The position numbers were made by a program, and so were the translations under genes. From Pantoea cypripedii (GTDB lineage Bacteria; Pseudomonadota; Gammaproteobacteria; Enterobacterales; Enterobacteriaceae), in assembly GCF_002095535.1 (NCBI RefSeq), contig NZ_MLJI01000002.1, forward strand, positions 815,786-879,785: a DNA stretch of 64,000 nt, given 5' to 3'. The notes beneath the pieces were generated by a model, which was not told the DNA's origin, made no database searches, and was given only the letters and a program-made list of their open reading frames with translations. Shown here one piece after another: positions 18,313-26,503 of this stretch; position 1 is the stretch's first letter, and the number at the start of each line of letters is the position of its first letter.

Positions 18313-20177
18313 GCGGCCTGCTCCCTGAGACTGAGTTCCATAATCGGCTGACCAAAATCAACCGGCGCATCCGCCGCAATAGTGATGGCAAATTCATCGC
18401 TGTTGATCACCACCACTGGTGTGATCAGGTCATAACCGGCGGCGGCAATCGCCTGCATATCGAAGCGAACCAGCTCATCACCTGCCTGCACCTCATCACC
18501 CACCTGCAAAGATGAGCTAAAGTGCTGACCACCCAGCGCGACGGTATCCAGACCAATATGCACCAGCACCTCCATCCCATCGTGGCTCATCAGGCCAACG
18601 GCATGGCAGGAAGGGAGAAAGGTCATCACTTTGCCGCTGACCGGGGCGCGCAGAACGCCTTCCTGTGGGCGGATCGCCACGCCCTGGCCGAGCAGGCCAT
18701 TGGAGAACACATCATCATTCACTTCGCTTAACGCCACCATCTCGCCACGCAGCGGGCTGACGATAGTCCCAGGCTTCAGGTTAACCGGCGCAGGAGCCAC
18801 CTTTGGCGTTTGCGTATTCGCTTCGGGAATATCTTCAAAGCCCAGGATCCAGGTCAGGGCGAAGGTGACCACCATGGCGATGGCACAGGTTATCAGCGCA
18901 TGCACGATGTTCATTGGATTGGCACCGATAAACGCGGGCAGCGCGGCCAGGCCCGGAGAGACAAAGGCATAACGCACCAGGCCACTTAATCCGGCATAGA
19001 TACCGGCACAACCGCCACCGATCATCGCCGCAATCAGCGGGCGTTTTAATTTTAGCGTCACGCCATACAGCGAAGGTTCGGTAATACCCAACAACGCGGT
19101 GAAACCGGCAGAAGAAGCGAGCTGACGCAGGTTTTTGTTGCGGGTTTTCAGCGCGACGCACAGGGTCGCCGCCCCCTGGGCGATGTTGGACGCCAGCATG
19201 CCTGGGCCGTTAATCATCTCAAAACCATTTTTACTCAATTGCCCGGTGGCAATCGGGGTCATCGCCCAGGCGGTGCCGGTGATCACCAGGAACGGTTGCA
19301 GCCCACCCATCAGCATCGGGATCAGCCAGCTGGCATGACGATCGATAATCACCGCGCCGGAAGCCACCACATCGTTCAGCCAGATACCGAGCGGACCGAC
19401 CACCACCAGCGCCAGCGGGGCGGTCACCAGCAGGATAATCATCGGCTTAACAAAGAATTTGATAATCGACGGGGAATAGCGTTCGGCAAAACGCTCAATC
19501 CACGACATCAACCAGACGGTAAGGATAATCGGCAGCACTGACCCGGCATAATCCGCCAGTTGGAAGGGCAGACCAAGGAAGTCCACCGGTTTGCCGCTGG
19601 CGATCATTTTGCCAATCTCCGGGTGCAGCATCGCACCGGCAATGGTCATCGCCAGAATGGCGTTACATTCAAATTTCAGCGCCGCGCCATACGCCAGCAG
19701 CACTGGCAGGAAGAAAAAGGCCGCATCCGAGATGATGTTGAGCAACTGCCAGGTCGGGCTGCTCTCATTCATCACGCCGGTGAGTTTGCAGATGGCGAGC
19801 AGCGCCTTGATCATCCCGGCCCCGGTTATCGCCGGGATCACCGGGGTGAAGGTGGTGGAGATCACGCTAATAATCTGCGAGACAATGCCGCTGCGCTCTT
19901 TGTCGGTCTGCGGCACCGCCTTCGCTTTGTTGCCGCTGGTGGCTTTTTCCAGTACGCGAAACACCCGCTGCACATCGTTGCCCACCACAATCTGGAACTG
20001 CCCGCCGCGCTCGACGACGCTGATCACCCCCGGCAACTTTTCAATCTGCGCGCTATCCACCGCATCGCGATCGTTAAATTCCATACGCAGCCGGGTGGCG
20101 CAATGGGTCAGGGTACGGATATTCCCGCCCCCTTTCACCAACCGTAAAATCTCGTCCGCTAACTCGTTATGACTCAT
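18309..20177 (-). CDS. bglF: Beta-glucoside PTS permease EIIBCA
   Basis: 622 residues from the ATG at 20177, which follows AAAGGGAAAACT; the longer reading from 20351 would include the leader terminator. Domain order is EIIB (Cys26 in THCATRLR), EIIC (hydrophobic, about 100-460, with ITGAGMIKA and GITEPSLYGV), and EIIA (about 480-620, with the phosphorylated His in EVLVHIGLDTV). It imports and phosphorylates beta-glucosides such as arbutin, salicin or cellobiose. First gene of bglF-bglA-licT-yopJ-like. Expression is expected to depend on antitermination by the LicT-type protein. Confidence 0.92.
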   Translation of the reverse strand: MSHNELADEILRLVKGGGNIRTLTHCATRLRMEFNDRDAVDSAQIEKLPGVISVVERGGQFQIVVGNDVQRVFRVLEKATSGNKAKAVPQTDKERSGIVSQIISVISTTFTPVIPAITGAGMIKALLAICKLTGVMNESSPTWQLLNIISDAAFFFLPVLLAYGAALKFECNAILAMTIAGAMLHPEIGKMIASGKPVDFLGLPFQLADYAGSVLPIILTVWLMSWIERFAERYSPSIIKFFVKPMIILLVTAPLALVVVGPLGIWLNDVVASGAVIIDRHASWLIPMLMGGLQPFLVITGTAWAMTPIATGQLSKNGFEMINGPGMLASNIAQGAATLCVALKTRNKNLRQLASSAGFTALLGITEPSLYGVTLKLKRPLIAAMIGGGCAGIYAGLSGLVRYAFVSPGLAALPAFIGANPMNIVHALITCAIAMVVTFALTWILGFEDIPEANTQTPKVAPAPVNLKPGTIVSPLRGEMVALSEVNDDVFSNGLLGQGVAIRPQEGVLRAPVSGKVMTFLPSCHAVGLMSHDGMEVLVHIGLDTVALGGQHFSSSLQVGDEVQAGDELVRFDMQAIAAAGYDLITPVVVINSDEFAITIAADAPVDFGQPIMELSLREQAA

Positions 20178-20198
20178 AGTTTTCCCTTTCGTTAAGGC

Positions 20199-20287
20199 AA
20201 AAAAAAAGACCAAAACAAAAATGCACGCCGGAAAAATAACCGGAGCTGACATTTTCATTTTGGTCTTGCCTGCCGAAGCAGTAGCAC
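20199..20287 (-). promoter_or_regulatory. RAT antiterminator and leader terminator of the bgl operon
   Basis: On the minus strand, 20287-20262 reads as a ribonucleic antiterminator: TACTGC, a TTCG loop, then GCAGGCAAGACC, close to the known bgl/lic RAT. Its 3' end overlaps the 5' arm of a terminator: AAGACCAAAA at about 20266-20257 pairs with TTTTGGTCTT at about 20215-20206. A run of nine U follows (20207-20199), just upstream of the bglF start. RAT and terminator are mutually exclusive. Confidence 0.85.
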
Positions 20288-20550
20288 GCCGCAATAAAAC
20301 GTATGTGGTTGTTGCGTGGAGGAGTATCTTTACGCCTCGCAACATTGGCAATAACTAATAATAAAAACTGTGAAGCAACGCAATCATTTCCCACCGTTCA
20401 GCGCTCGGGTCACTGGCTGAAAGCGCGCCATAACATAGGAAAATATGATGAATAAGGCTGGGCAGCAGGTCGCAGAGGCGATTGCCGCCGAAAATCAGCG
20501 CAGGCAATCGTCGCCGGTAATAGGAAAATCGTTGGGATTAAAACACAGCA

Positions 20551-21372
20551 TTAAATCTGCCGGGCATACGCCGCCGCTTTTTTGAAAAGCTCGTCTGAGG
20601 GACGCACCCCGGTATATAAGTAGAATTGTTCCACCGCCTGAATGGCGAAAACTTCAGCACCACTGATCACCGTTTTCTGTTTCTCCTGCGCATAGCGAAT
20701 CAGCGGGGTTTGTTCAGGTAACGCCACCACATCAAACACGATCTCAGCCGTTCCCACTTCATCGGCGGAAAACGACAGGGTATCAGCATCAGGGCCGCCA
20801 GACATGCCTACCGGCGTGGCATTGATCAGCAATGCCGGGGCCAGGCCTGCCATGGAGGGACGATATTCATACTGATAAGCCTCAGCCAGTTCTTTGCCAC
20901 TGTCTTCATCTCTGGCAATAATATATCCCTGCTTAAATCCGAGATTTTTTAATGCACAGGCAACCGCTTTTGCCATCCCGCCACTGCCTTTAAGCGCAAA
21001 TGTCAGGTCGCCTGAAACCTGATATTTCTTCAGCAGGGTGGTGATGGCAATATAATCGGTATTATATCCCTTCAAATAACCCTCGGTATTCACGATGGTG
21101 TTCACCGCATTAATTACCCGTGCGGATTCATCCAGCTCGTCAATAAGTGGAATACATGCCTGCTTAAAGGGCATCGAAATTGCGCAACCGCGGATCCCCA
21201 GCGCTTTCACGCCGCCAATCGCCGCTGCAAGATCGTGGGTGGTAAATGCTTTGTAGAGGTAATCCAGGTCCAGCGCATCGTACAAATAATTATGGAAGCG
21301 GGTACCGAAATTGGTTGGCCGCGCGGCAAGAGACATACAAATTTTGGTGTCTTTATTGATCATTCTGGTCAT
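20551..21372 (-). CDS. Shikimate 5-dehydrogenase-like protein (SdhL type)
   Basis: 273 residues from the ATG at 21372, which follows GAAGGGAAAAATGTC. It resembles Haemophilus HI0607 (SdhL): INKDTKICMSLAARPTNFGTRFHNYLY, RGCAISMPFK, NAVNTIVN and the nucleotide-binding GSGGMAKA. The AroE substrate pocket normally opens with a GxPIxHSxSP motif; here it is MSLAARPTNFG, so shikimate itself is probably not the preferred substrate. The usual catalytic Lys is present in MPFK. It is divergent from the SgrR-like regulator, which may control it. Confidence 0.85.
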   Translation of the reverse strand: MTRMINKDTKICMSLAARPTNFGTRFHNYLYDALDLDYLYKAFTTHDLAAAIGGVKALGIRGCAISMPFKQACIPLIDELDESARVINAVNTIVNTEGYLKGYNTDYIAITTLLKKYQVSGDLTFALKGSGGMAKAVACALKNLGFKQGYIIARDEDSGKELAEAYQYEYRPSMAGLAPALLINATPVGMSGGPDADTLSFSADEVGTAEIVFDVVALPEQTPLIRYAQEKQKTVISGAEVFAIQAVEQFYLYTGVRPSDELFKKAAAYARQI

Positions 21373-21470
21373 GACATTTTTCCCTTCAGTGTGATTGCCT
21401 GCGGAGAAATATTGCTTTAAAAAGGTGAAATGAAAAACTGATGTGTTTTGCTGCACAGAGTTCATCTTTT

Positions 21471-23207
21471 ATGAGCACACAACGGCTGGAACGGCATTAT
21501 CAGAAGCTGCTGGAACTGTTTCCGCAGCGTGAGGCACTCACCACGCTGCAAACCCTGGCGGATGCGCTCTATTGCAGTAAGCGGCATATGCGCACGCTGA
21601 TCATTCAGATGCAATCCCAGGGCTGGCTGGCGTGGGAGGCCACCCCTGGTCGCGGGCATCTGGCAAAACTGGTGCTGCATTATTCACAGCAGCAATTGAT
21701 GCTGGCGAATGCGCAACGCTTGTTAGATCTCAATGATATGCGCGGCGTGCTGAAGTTATTAGGTAACGAGAAACATCACCTCGCGACCTTGCTGCGTGGT
21801 CGGCTCGGCCATCGTATTGACGATGAGCAGCAAACCCTGCGCATTCCCTATTATCGTTCGATGCCGAATCTTTATCCCGGCACCGCGCTGCGACGCTCTG
21901 AAGTGCATATCATCAAACAGGTGTTTAGCGGACTGACGCGCATTGAGGAAAGCAGCGGTCAGGTGGTGAAGGATTTAGCCCATCACTGGCGCAGGCTGGA
22001 TGCGTTGCACTGGCGCTTCTTCCTGCGTCCTGGGGTTCAATTCCATGATGGCACGCCGTTAACCAGCAGAGATGTGGTGGTTTCCCTGCTACGCAGCGCC
22101 CGATTGCCGTTGTTTTCGCATCTCAGCAAGGTTGAGGCTGAGGGGAATCTCAGCGTGATCATTACCCTGACCCAGCCGGATGAATTGCTGCCGCAATTGC
22201 TGACCGATGCCGCGGCCCTGATAGTACCGGCGGACCATCAGCAGCGGCAGAATTTTGCTGCACTTCCGGTTGGAACCGGCCCCTTTAAGGTTGCCGATAA
22301 TAATGAGTGGCATTTAACCCTGCGGGCGTTTGATGGTTATTTTGGTTTCCGCAGTTTGCTGGACGAAATAGAAATTATTACCTGTCTGGATACCCCGGTA
22401 TCAAATGCCTCCCAGGGGCCGCTGGCGTTACTGAGTTCCAGCATGAGCGATCTGGCCTATGTATCCAGCCCGCTCAGCCATGTGGATCGCCCTTCTGCCG
22501 ATGAAATTGAACTGGAAACCGGCGGGTATTTTTTGCTGTGCGACAGTCGCTCACCGTTCTGGCAAAACATGGCCCACCGGCGCTGGATACGCGAGCAGAT
22601 CGACCCGCAGGCTATTATTCAGAATTTCGTGGCAGAAATTCGTCCGCTATGGATGGCTGCGGCCAGCATCCTGCCCGGCTGGTTGCATCATATTGACGCC
22701 GGGGAAAGCGTCAGTCCGTGGGAAGATTCTACCCTGCCACGGCGGTTGCGACTGGCTTACCACCATCAGCACTGGGAATTCCCGATGGTGATTGCCGAAT
22801 TTAAACATCGCCTGGCGGCCAGCGGCGTGACCTTAGAGGTGACGGAATTAAGCTATGAAGCCTGGGCGGCAGGCGCAGGGGTGTTCGATTTGTGGCTGGG
22901 AACGGTGAATTTCACCGCGCCGGAAGCGTGGAATGTCGGTGCCTGGCTCACCGGGATGCCGTTATTAACCCGTTCGGTTGCCGGTGGCGACCAGGCGTTG
23001 TTCGCCAACTGGCAACAACAATGGCGCAGTGGCGCGCTGTCTTCGCAGCAACTGGCGGAAACCATCATTCAGCGCGGCTGGTTACAGCCGTTATTCCATC
23101 ACTGGATGCGCCTGCAAGGGCCAGAACAGGCCAGAGGCGTGCATTTTAATAATCTGGGATGGTTCGACTTTACCTCCACCTGGATTGAACCGGAAAACCC
23201 ACCCTGA
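21471..23207 (+). CDS. SgrR-family regulator with solute-binding-like domain
   Basis: 578 residues. An N-terminal winged helix (about 1-75: LADALYCSKRHMRTLIIQMQ, GWLAWEATPGRGH) is fused to an extracellular solute-binding family 5-like domain (about 150-560), as in E. coli SgrR (compare LRRSE, HWRFFLRPGV, LTQPD, GTGPF). SgrR activates sgrS during sugar-phosphate stress, but the family is varied. The small-RNA context of sgrR is absent here: its divergent neighbour is the SdhL-type gene. Hence it is called SgrR-like. ATG at 21471 chosen by similarity; the ribosome site is weak. Confidence 0.82.
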   Translation: MSTQRLERHYQKLLELFPQREALTTLQTLADALYCSKRHMRTLIIQMQSQGWLAWEATPGRGHLAKLVLHYSQQQLMLANAQRLLDLNDMRGVLKLLGNEKHHLATLLRGRLGHRIDDEQQTLRIPYYRSMPNLYPGTALRRSEVHIIKQVFSGLTRIEESSGQVVKDLAHHWRRLDALHWRFFLRPGVQFHDGTPLTSRDVVVSLLRSARLPLFSHLSKVEAEGNLSVIITLTQPDELLPQLLTDAAALIVPADHQQRQNFAALPVGTGPFKVADNNEWHLTLRAFDGYFGFRSLLDEIEIITCLDTPVSNASQGPLALLSSSMSDLAYVSSPLSHVDRPSADEIELETGGYFLLCDSRSPFWQNMAHRRWIREQIDPQAIIQNFVAEIRPLWMAAASILPGWLHHIDAGESVSPWEDSTLPRRLRLAYHHQHWEFPMVIAEFKHRLAASGVTLEVTELSYEAWAAGAGVFDLWLGTVNFTAPEAWNVGAWLTGMPLLTRSVAGGDQALFANWQQQWRSGALSSQQLAETIIQRGWLQPLFHHWMRLQGPEQARGVHFNNLGWFDFTSTWIEPENPP

Positions 23208-23286
23208 GAATGCTGATCTTGTCGCAGGTCATGCGCGGGGAATGCGATACACTCGAAGCTGTGCCTCCACCATTGGACGAGAAGTT

Positions 23287-23595
23287 ATGAATGACAAAAA
23301 AATGATATCCATTGATCAATTCAACGCAGATGAACGGCTTGCGGTTGATGAAGCATTCAACGCATTGATGCAGAAGTATCGCCAGCGCACCGGGAGAGAG
23401 CCGGACGCGAAGAAAGAGAAAGAATTCACCGCCGAGGCCAGGCAGCAAATCATGTCGGTGAAGCAGGCCAAAGAGAAAGCGCTGGCGGAGAAAGCAAAGA
23501 AAAAACCGGTGCGCAAGAAAAAGCCTGAATCGCTGGCCGCGAGCGAAGTCAGTGATTTCAACTGGTCAGCTTCGGTCACCAAAGGCCGCAGATAA
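23287..23595 (+). CDS. Small basic protein of unknown function
   Basis: 102 residues beginning MNDKKMISIDQFNADERLAV, with GAGAAG upstream. The middle (about 35-80) is charged and Lys-rich (EKALAEKAKKKPVRKKK), probably helical, and the C-terminus is SDFNWSASVTKGRR. No signal peptide or membrane segment. The basic patch suggests nucleic-acid binding, but I do not recognise the family. It stands alone between the SgrR-like gene and a palindromic repeat. Confidence 0.6.
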   Translation: MNDKKMISIDQFNADERLAVDEAFNALMQKYRQRTGREPDAKKEKEFTAEARQQIMSVKQAKEKALAEKAKKKPVRKKKPESLAASEVSDFNWSASVTKGRR

Positions 23596-23613
23596 ACTGA
23601 TCGCGACAAATTT

Positions 23614-23652
23614 GTAGCTGCGCGATTTATCGCGCAATACATTGCGCAGCTA
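23614..23652. repeat. Dispersed palindromic repeat, second locus
   Basis: TAGCTGCGC and its inverse GCGCAGCTA enclose a GCGCGATTTATCGCGC core, the same as at 13835 and 57864. It follows the small basic gene by 18 bases and could serve as its transcription end. Confidence 0.7.
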
Positions 23653-23749
23653 TATTTTCCTTATCGATATTTTGGTGCAACGCACCAGCACCACGCCCCA
23701 GGCTGGGGCAGCACTTCGGGCACTAAATGAATATCAGGTACTGAACGCC

Positions 23750-23765
23750 TGGCATTGCTCTTGCA
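23750..23765 (+). promoter_or_regulatory. Sigma-54-type promoter of the ABC importer/dehydrogenase operon
   Basis: TGGCATTGCTCTTGCA has GG and GC 10 bases apart and a good TTGCA box. It predicts a leader of about 60 bases before the ATG at 23835. Upstream (near 23670) GGTGC and GCACC half-sites occur, but in the wrong order for a standard NtrC site, so the activator is uncertain. Confidence 0.55.
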
Positions 23766-23834
23766 TTTCCCTTGTATATACATGCCCGGATGACCTCCGG
23801 CTTCTAACCATAACGACAACTGAAGGAAATAGTT

Positions 23835-24821
23835 ATGCTTTCTCGCTATGCATTGAAAAGATCGTTTAGCACCGTTTTATGCGCAGGGATGCTGTCAGTT
23901 ACGGTTCACTCTGTTTACGCCGCGGAAACGGAACAGGTGAAAATGGGGATCGAACCCTGGCTGGGTTATGGTCAGTGGCATATCGCCTCTGCCAAAAACC
24001 TGTTTGAGAAAGAAGGGTTAAAGAAAGTCGAGGTCATCAACTTTGCCGAGGATAAAGACATCAATGCCGCGCTGGCGAGTGGGCAGATTGACGTCGCCAA
24101 CATCGCGACCCATACCGCGATGGGGATGATCTCGGCAGGCCTGCCGGTGAAGATTGTACTGCTGCTGGACCAGAGCAACACCGCCGATGCGATTCTGGCA
24201 AGCTCTGGCATCACCAGCATTAAAGACCTTAAAGGTAAGCAGGTGGCCTACGAAGAGGGCACCACCAGCGACATTCTGTTGCGCAGCGCCGTGGCCGCAG
24301 CGGGCTTGTCCTTTAGCGATATCAAACCGGTGCCGATGCCAGCTGCATCAGCCGGGAGCGCCATTATCGCCGGACGCGTACCGGTGGCCGTCACCTATGA
24401 ACCCTACCTCACGGTGGCAAAAAAAGGCGATCCCAGCCTGAAAATGATTTACAGCGGTTCTTCCGATCCAGGGCTTATCAGCGATGTGTTGGTGGTGCGT
24501 GACGACTTTATCAAAGACCATCCGGATGCCATCAAAGCGCTGATTAAAACCTGGGGCCAGGCGCTGGATTACTACAACGCCAATCAGACCGAAGGGCGCG
24601 CCATTATCTCCAAAGCGGTGGGCGCGACACCGGAAGATCTCGGCACTGCGTTTGATGGTGTGAAGTATTTCACCCTGAGCGACAACAAAGCGCTGCTGTC
24701 GCATGACTTCACCAGCAAAACTTTCCCGCACATTCTTCAGGCCGCGACTGCGGCAGGTATCGTCACGCAGCCGGTCACCCCTGCGCAGACCATCGATGCC
24801 AGCTTTGCCGACGCGCAATAA
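23835..24821 (+). CDS. ABC substrate-binding protein, SsuA/TauA/NrtA family
   Basis: 328 residues with a signal peptide (basic start, hydrophobic core, cleavage near YAAET). The mature domain is an NMT1/SsuA-type fold: VKMGIEPWLGYGQWHIA, INAALASGQIDVANIATHTA, and KGKQVAYEEGTTSDILLR. Relatives bind taurine, alkanesulfonates, nitrate, pyrimidine precursors or short amides. It is followed by its own permease and ATPase. Start ATG follows GAAGGAAATAG. Confidence 0.88.
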   Translation: MLSRYALKRSFSTVLCAGMLSVTVHSVYAAETEQVKMGIEPWLGYGQWHIASAKNLFEKEGLKKVEVINFAEDKDINAALASGQIDVANIATHTAMGMISAGLPVKIVLLLDQSNTADAILASSGITSIKDLKGKQVAYEEGTTSDILLRSAVAAAGLSFSDIKPVPMPAASAGSAIIAGRVPVAVTYEPYLTVAKKGDPSLKMIYSGSSDPGLISDVLVVRDDFIKDHPDAIKALIKTWGQALDYYNANQTEGRAIISKAVGATPEDLGTAFDGVKYFTLSDNKALLSHDFTSKTFPHILQAATAAGIVTQPVTPAQTIDASFADAQ

Positions 24822-24833
24822 GCGCGGTTAAAA

Positions 24834-24862
24834 CTTCTCCGCCGGTGCTGCCAGCGGAGAAG
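24834..24862 (+). other. Intercistronic hairpin after the binding-protein gene
   Basis: CTTCTCCGC and GCGGAGAAG form a perfect 9-base stem around an 11-base loop, with no U tract. It is probably a stabilising or attenuating hairpin that leaves more message for the binding protein than for the permease. Confidence 0.6.
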
Positions 24863-24882
24863 ACCTGCCACACGGAGGAATT

Positions 24883-25728
24883 ATGAGTTCTATCGACGTT
24901 CAGCGCGTCAATCGTCAGGCCAAAAAGAAACGGCGGCGCTCGAATTTATTAACCATCGGCAAAGAGCCAACCCGCGCTCAATTCCTCATCATCTCTGTCG
25001 CCGTGTTTGCGGTGTTGTTGCTGGCATGGTGGCTGGCGACCTCAACGGGCACGATAAAACCGATATTCCTGCCGGGGATAGAGCGCGTCTGGCATCAGAT
25101 GGTGACTCTGGCGCAGAACGGCACGTTACAAAGCGACATCGCCAGCAGCCTGTATCGCATGGTTATCGCTTTCGCCATTTCCTCGGTGATGGCGATTGTG
25201 ATTGGAGTGCTGGCCGGTTGTTATGGGTTGTTCAAGGCGATTGTCGAACCGCTGGTTGATTTTATCCGCTATATGCCGGTGGTGGCGTTTGTGCCGCTGA
25301 CCATTTTGTGGACCGGCACCGACGATATTCAGAAGTTCCTCGTTATCTGGATCGGCACCTTTTTCCAGCAGGTACTGATGATGATCGATGCTATCAAACG
25401 TGTGCCGACGGATTTTGTCGGGCTGGGCCGGACCCTTGGCCTGTCCGATCGCCGCATCCTGCTGCGCATCGTGATCCCTTCCGCGTTACCGTCGATCTGG
25501 GATGCGTTGCGGATCAGTCTCGGCTGGGCGTGGACCTGGCTGGTGCTGGCCGAACTGGTGGCGTCTACTTCCGGTCTCGGTTATCGCATCGTGGTTTCCC
25601 AGCGTTATTTCCAGACCGACACCATCATCGGCTACATCCTGCTGCTCGGTTTCCTCGGGCTTATCACCGATCAAATCATGCGCGCGGCTGAGCGTGTGCT
25701 GTTCCGTTACAACCGGAGAGGTTCCTGA
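24883..25728 (+). CDS. ABC transporter permease, SsuC/TauC type
   Basis: 281 residues with a basic N-terminal cytoplasmic tail (about 1-45) and some six membrane segments. The EAA loop that contacts the ATPase is visible: RTLGLSDRRILLRIVIPSA followed by LPSIWDALR. Strong ribosome site GGAGGAATT. Its stop overlaps the ATPase start by one base. Confidence 0.9.
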   Translation: MSSIDVQRVNRQAKKKRRRSNLLTIGKEPTRAQFLIISVAVFAVLLLAWWLATSTGTIKPIFLPGIERVWHQMVTLAQNGTLQSDIASSLYRMVIAFAISSVMAIVIGVLAGCYGLFKAIVEPLVDFIRYMPVVAFVPLTILWTGTDDIQKFLVIWIGTFFQQVLMMIDAIKRVPTDFVGLGRTLGLSDRRILLRIVIPSALPSIWDALRISLGWAWTWLVLAELVASTSGLGYRIVVSQRYFQTDTIIGYILLLGFLGLITDQIMRAAERVLFRYNRRGS

Positions 25729-26489
25729 TGGCGACGCTGACGCTGAATAAACTGGAAAAAAGTTTCCCGATGGGCAAAACCCGCCGCCGGGTGCTGCATG
25801 GCATCGACCTGACGCTCAACGACAACGAATTTGTGTCGATTGTCGGGGCCTCGGGCTGTGGCAAAAGTACCTTGCTTTCTATCGCCGCCGGTCTGGAAGA
25901 GTTCGATAGCGGTGATGTGCTGGTGGATGGCGCCCCCATTGAAGGACCGGGACTCGATCGCGGTGTGGTGTTTCAGTCCTACACGCTGCTGCCGTGGCTG
26001 ACCGCGCGCGGCAACATTGAGTTTGCGTTAAAAGCCGCAGGCACCCCGGCCAAAGAATGTCGCGACATCGCGCAGCAGCATCTCGAACTGGTGAAACTGG
26101 GCAACGCGGCCGACCGCTGGCCCGGTGAACTTTCCGGTGGGATGAAACAGCGCGTCGCCATTGCCCGTGCCTTGTCTTACCGTCCCAAAATCCTGCTGAT
26201 GGATGAACCCTTTGGCGCGCTGGACGCCATGACGCGTCATCAGATGCAGCAGTTGCTGATCGAAATCTGGGAAAAGCATCGCCTGACGGTGATGTTTGTC
26301 ACCCACGACATTGAAGAGGCGGTGTGGCTCTCCGACCGCATCGTGGTGATGGGCCAGGGCTATATCGACTCCACCTTCCCGGTGGGGCTACCCCGTCCGC
26401 GCCTCGAAGGGGTTAACCGCACCCCGGAATTTCTTGAACTCCAGCATGAAGTGCTGAATCGCATTCAACAACACGCATTAGCTCATTGA
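25728..26489 (+). CDS. ABC transporter ATP-binding protein, SsuB/TauB type
   Basis: 253 residues with Walker A GASGCGKST, signature LSGGMKQR, Walker B ILLMDEP and switch THDIEEA. It energises the permease encoded just upstream. Full family length. Confidence 0.92.
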   Translation: MATLTLNKLEKSFPMGKTRRRVLHGIDLTLNDNEFVSIVGASGCGKSTLLSIAAGLEEFDSGDVLVDGAPIEGPGLDRGVVFQSYTLLPWLTARGNIEFALKAAGTPAKECRDIAQQHLELVKLGNAADRWPGELSGGMKQRVAIARALSYRPKILLMDEPFGALDAMTRHQMQQLLIEIWEKHRLTVMFVTHDIEEAVWLSDRIVVMGQGYIDSTFPVGLPRPRLEGVNRTPEFLELQHEVLNRIQQHALAH

Positions 26490-26503
26490 AACAAGGAATC
26501 AAT

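Noticed and set aside
19560..20172. Long open frames antisense to bglF (about 190 residues)
   Set aside because: Shadow frames of a well-supported PTS gene in GC-rich DNA; no ribosome site or family resemblance.
23665..23690. NtrC site before the HisD-type operon
   Set aside because: Half-sites are GGTGC then GCACC, the reverse of the NtrC order, with a 3-base gap.
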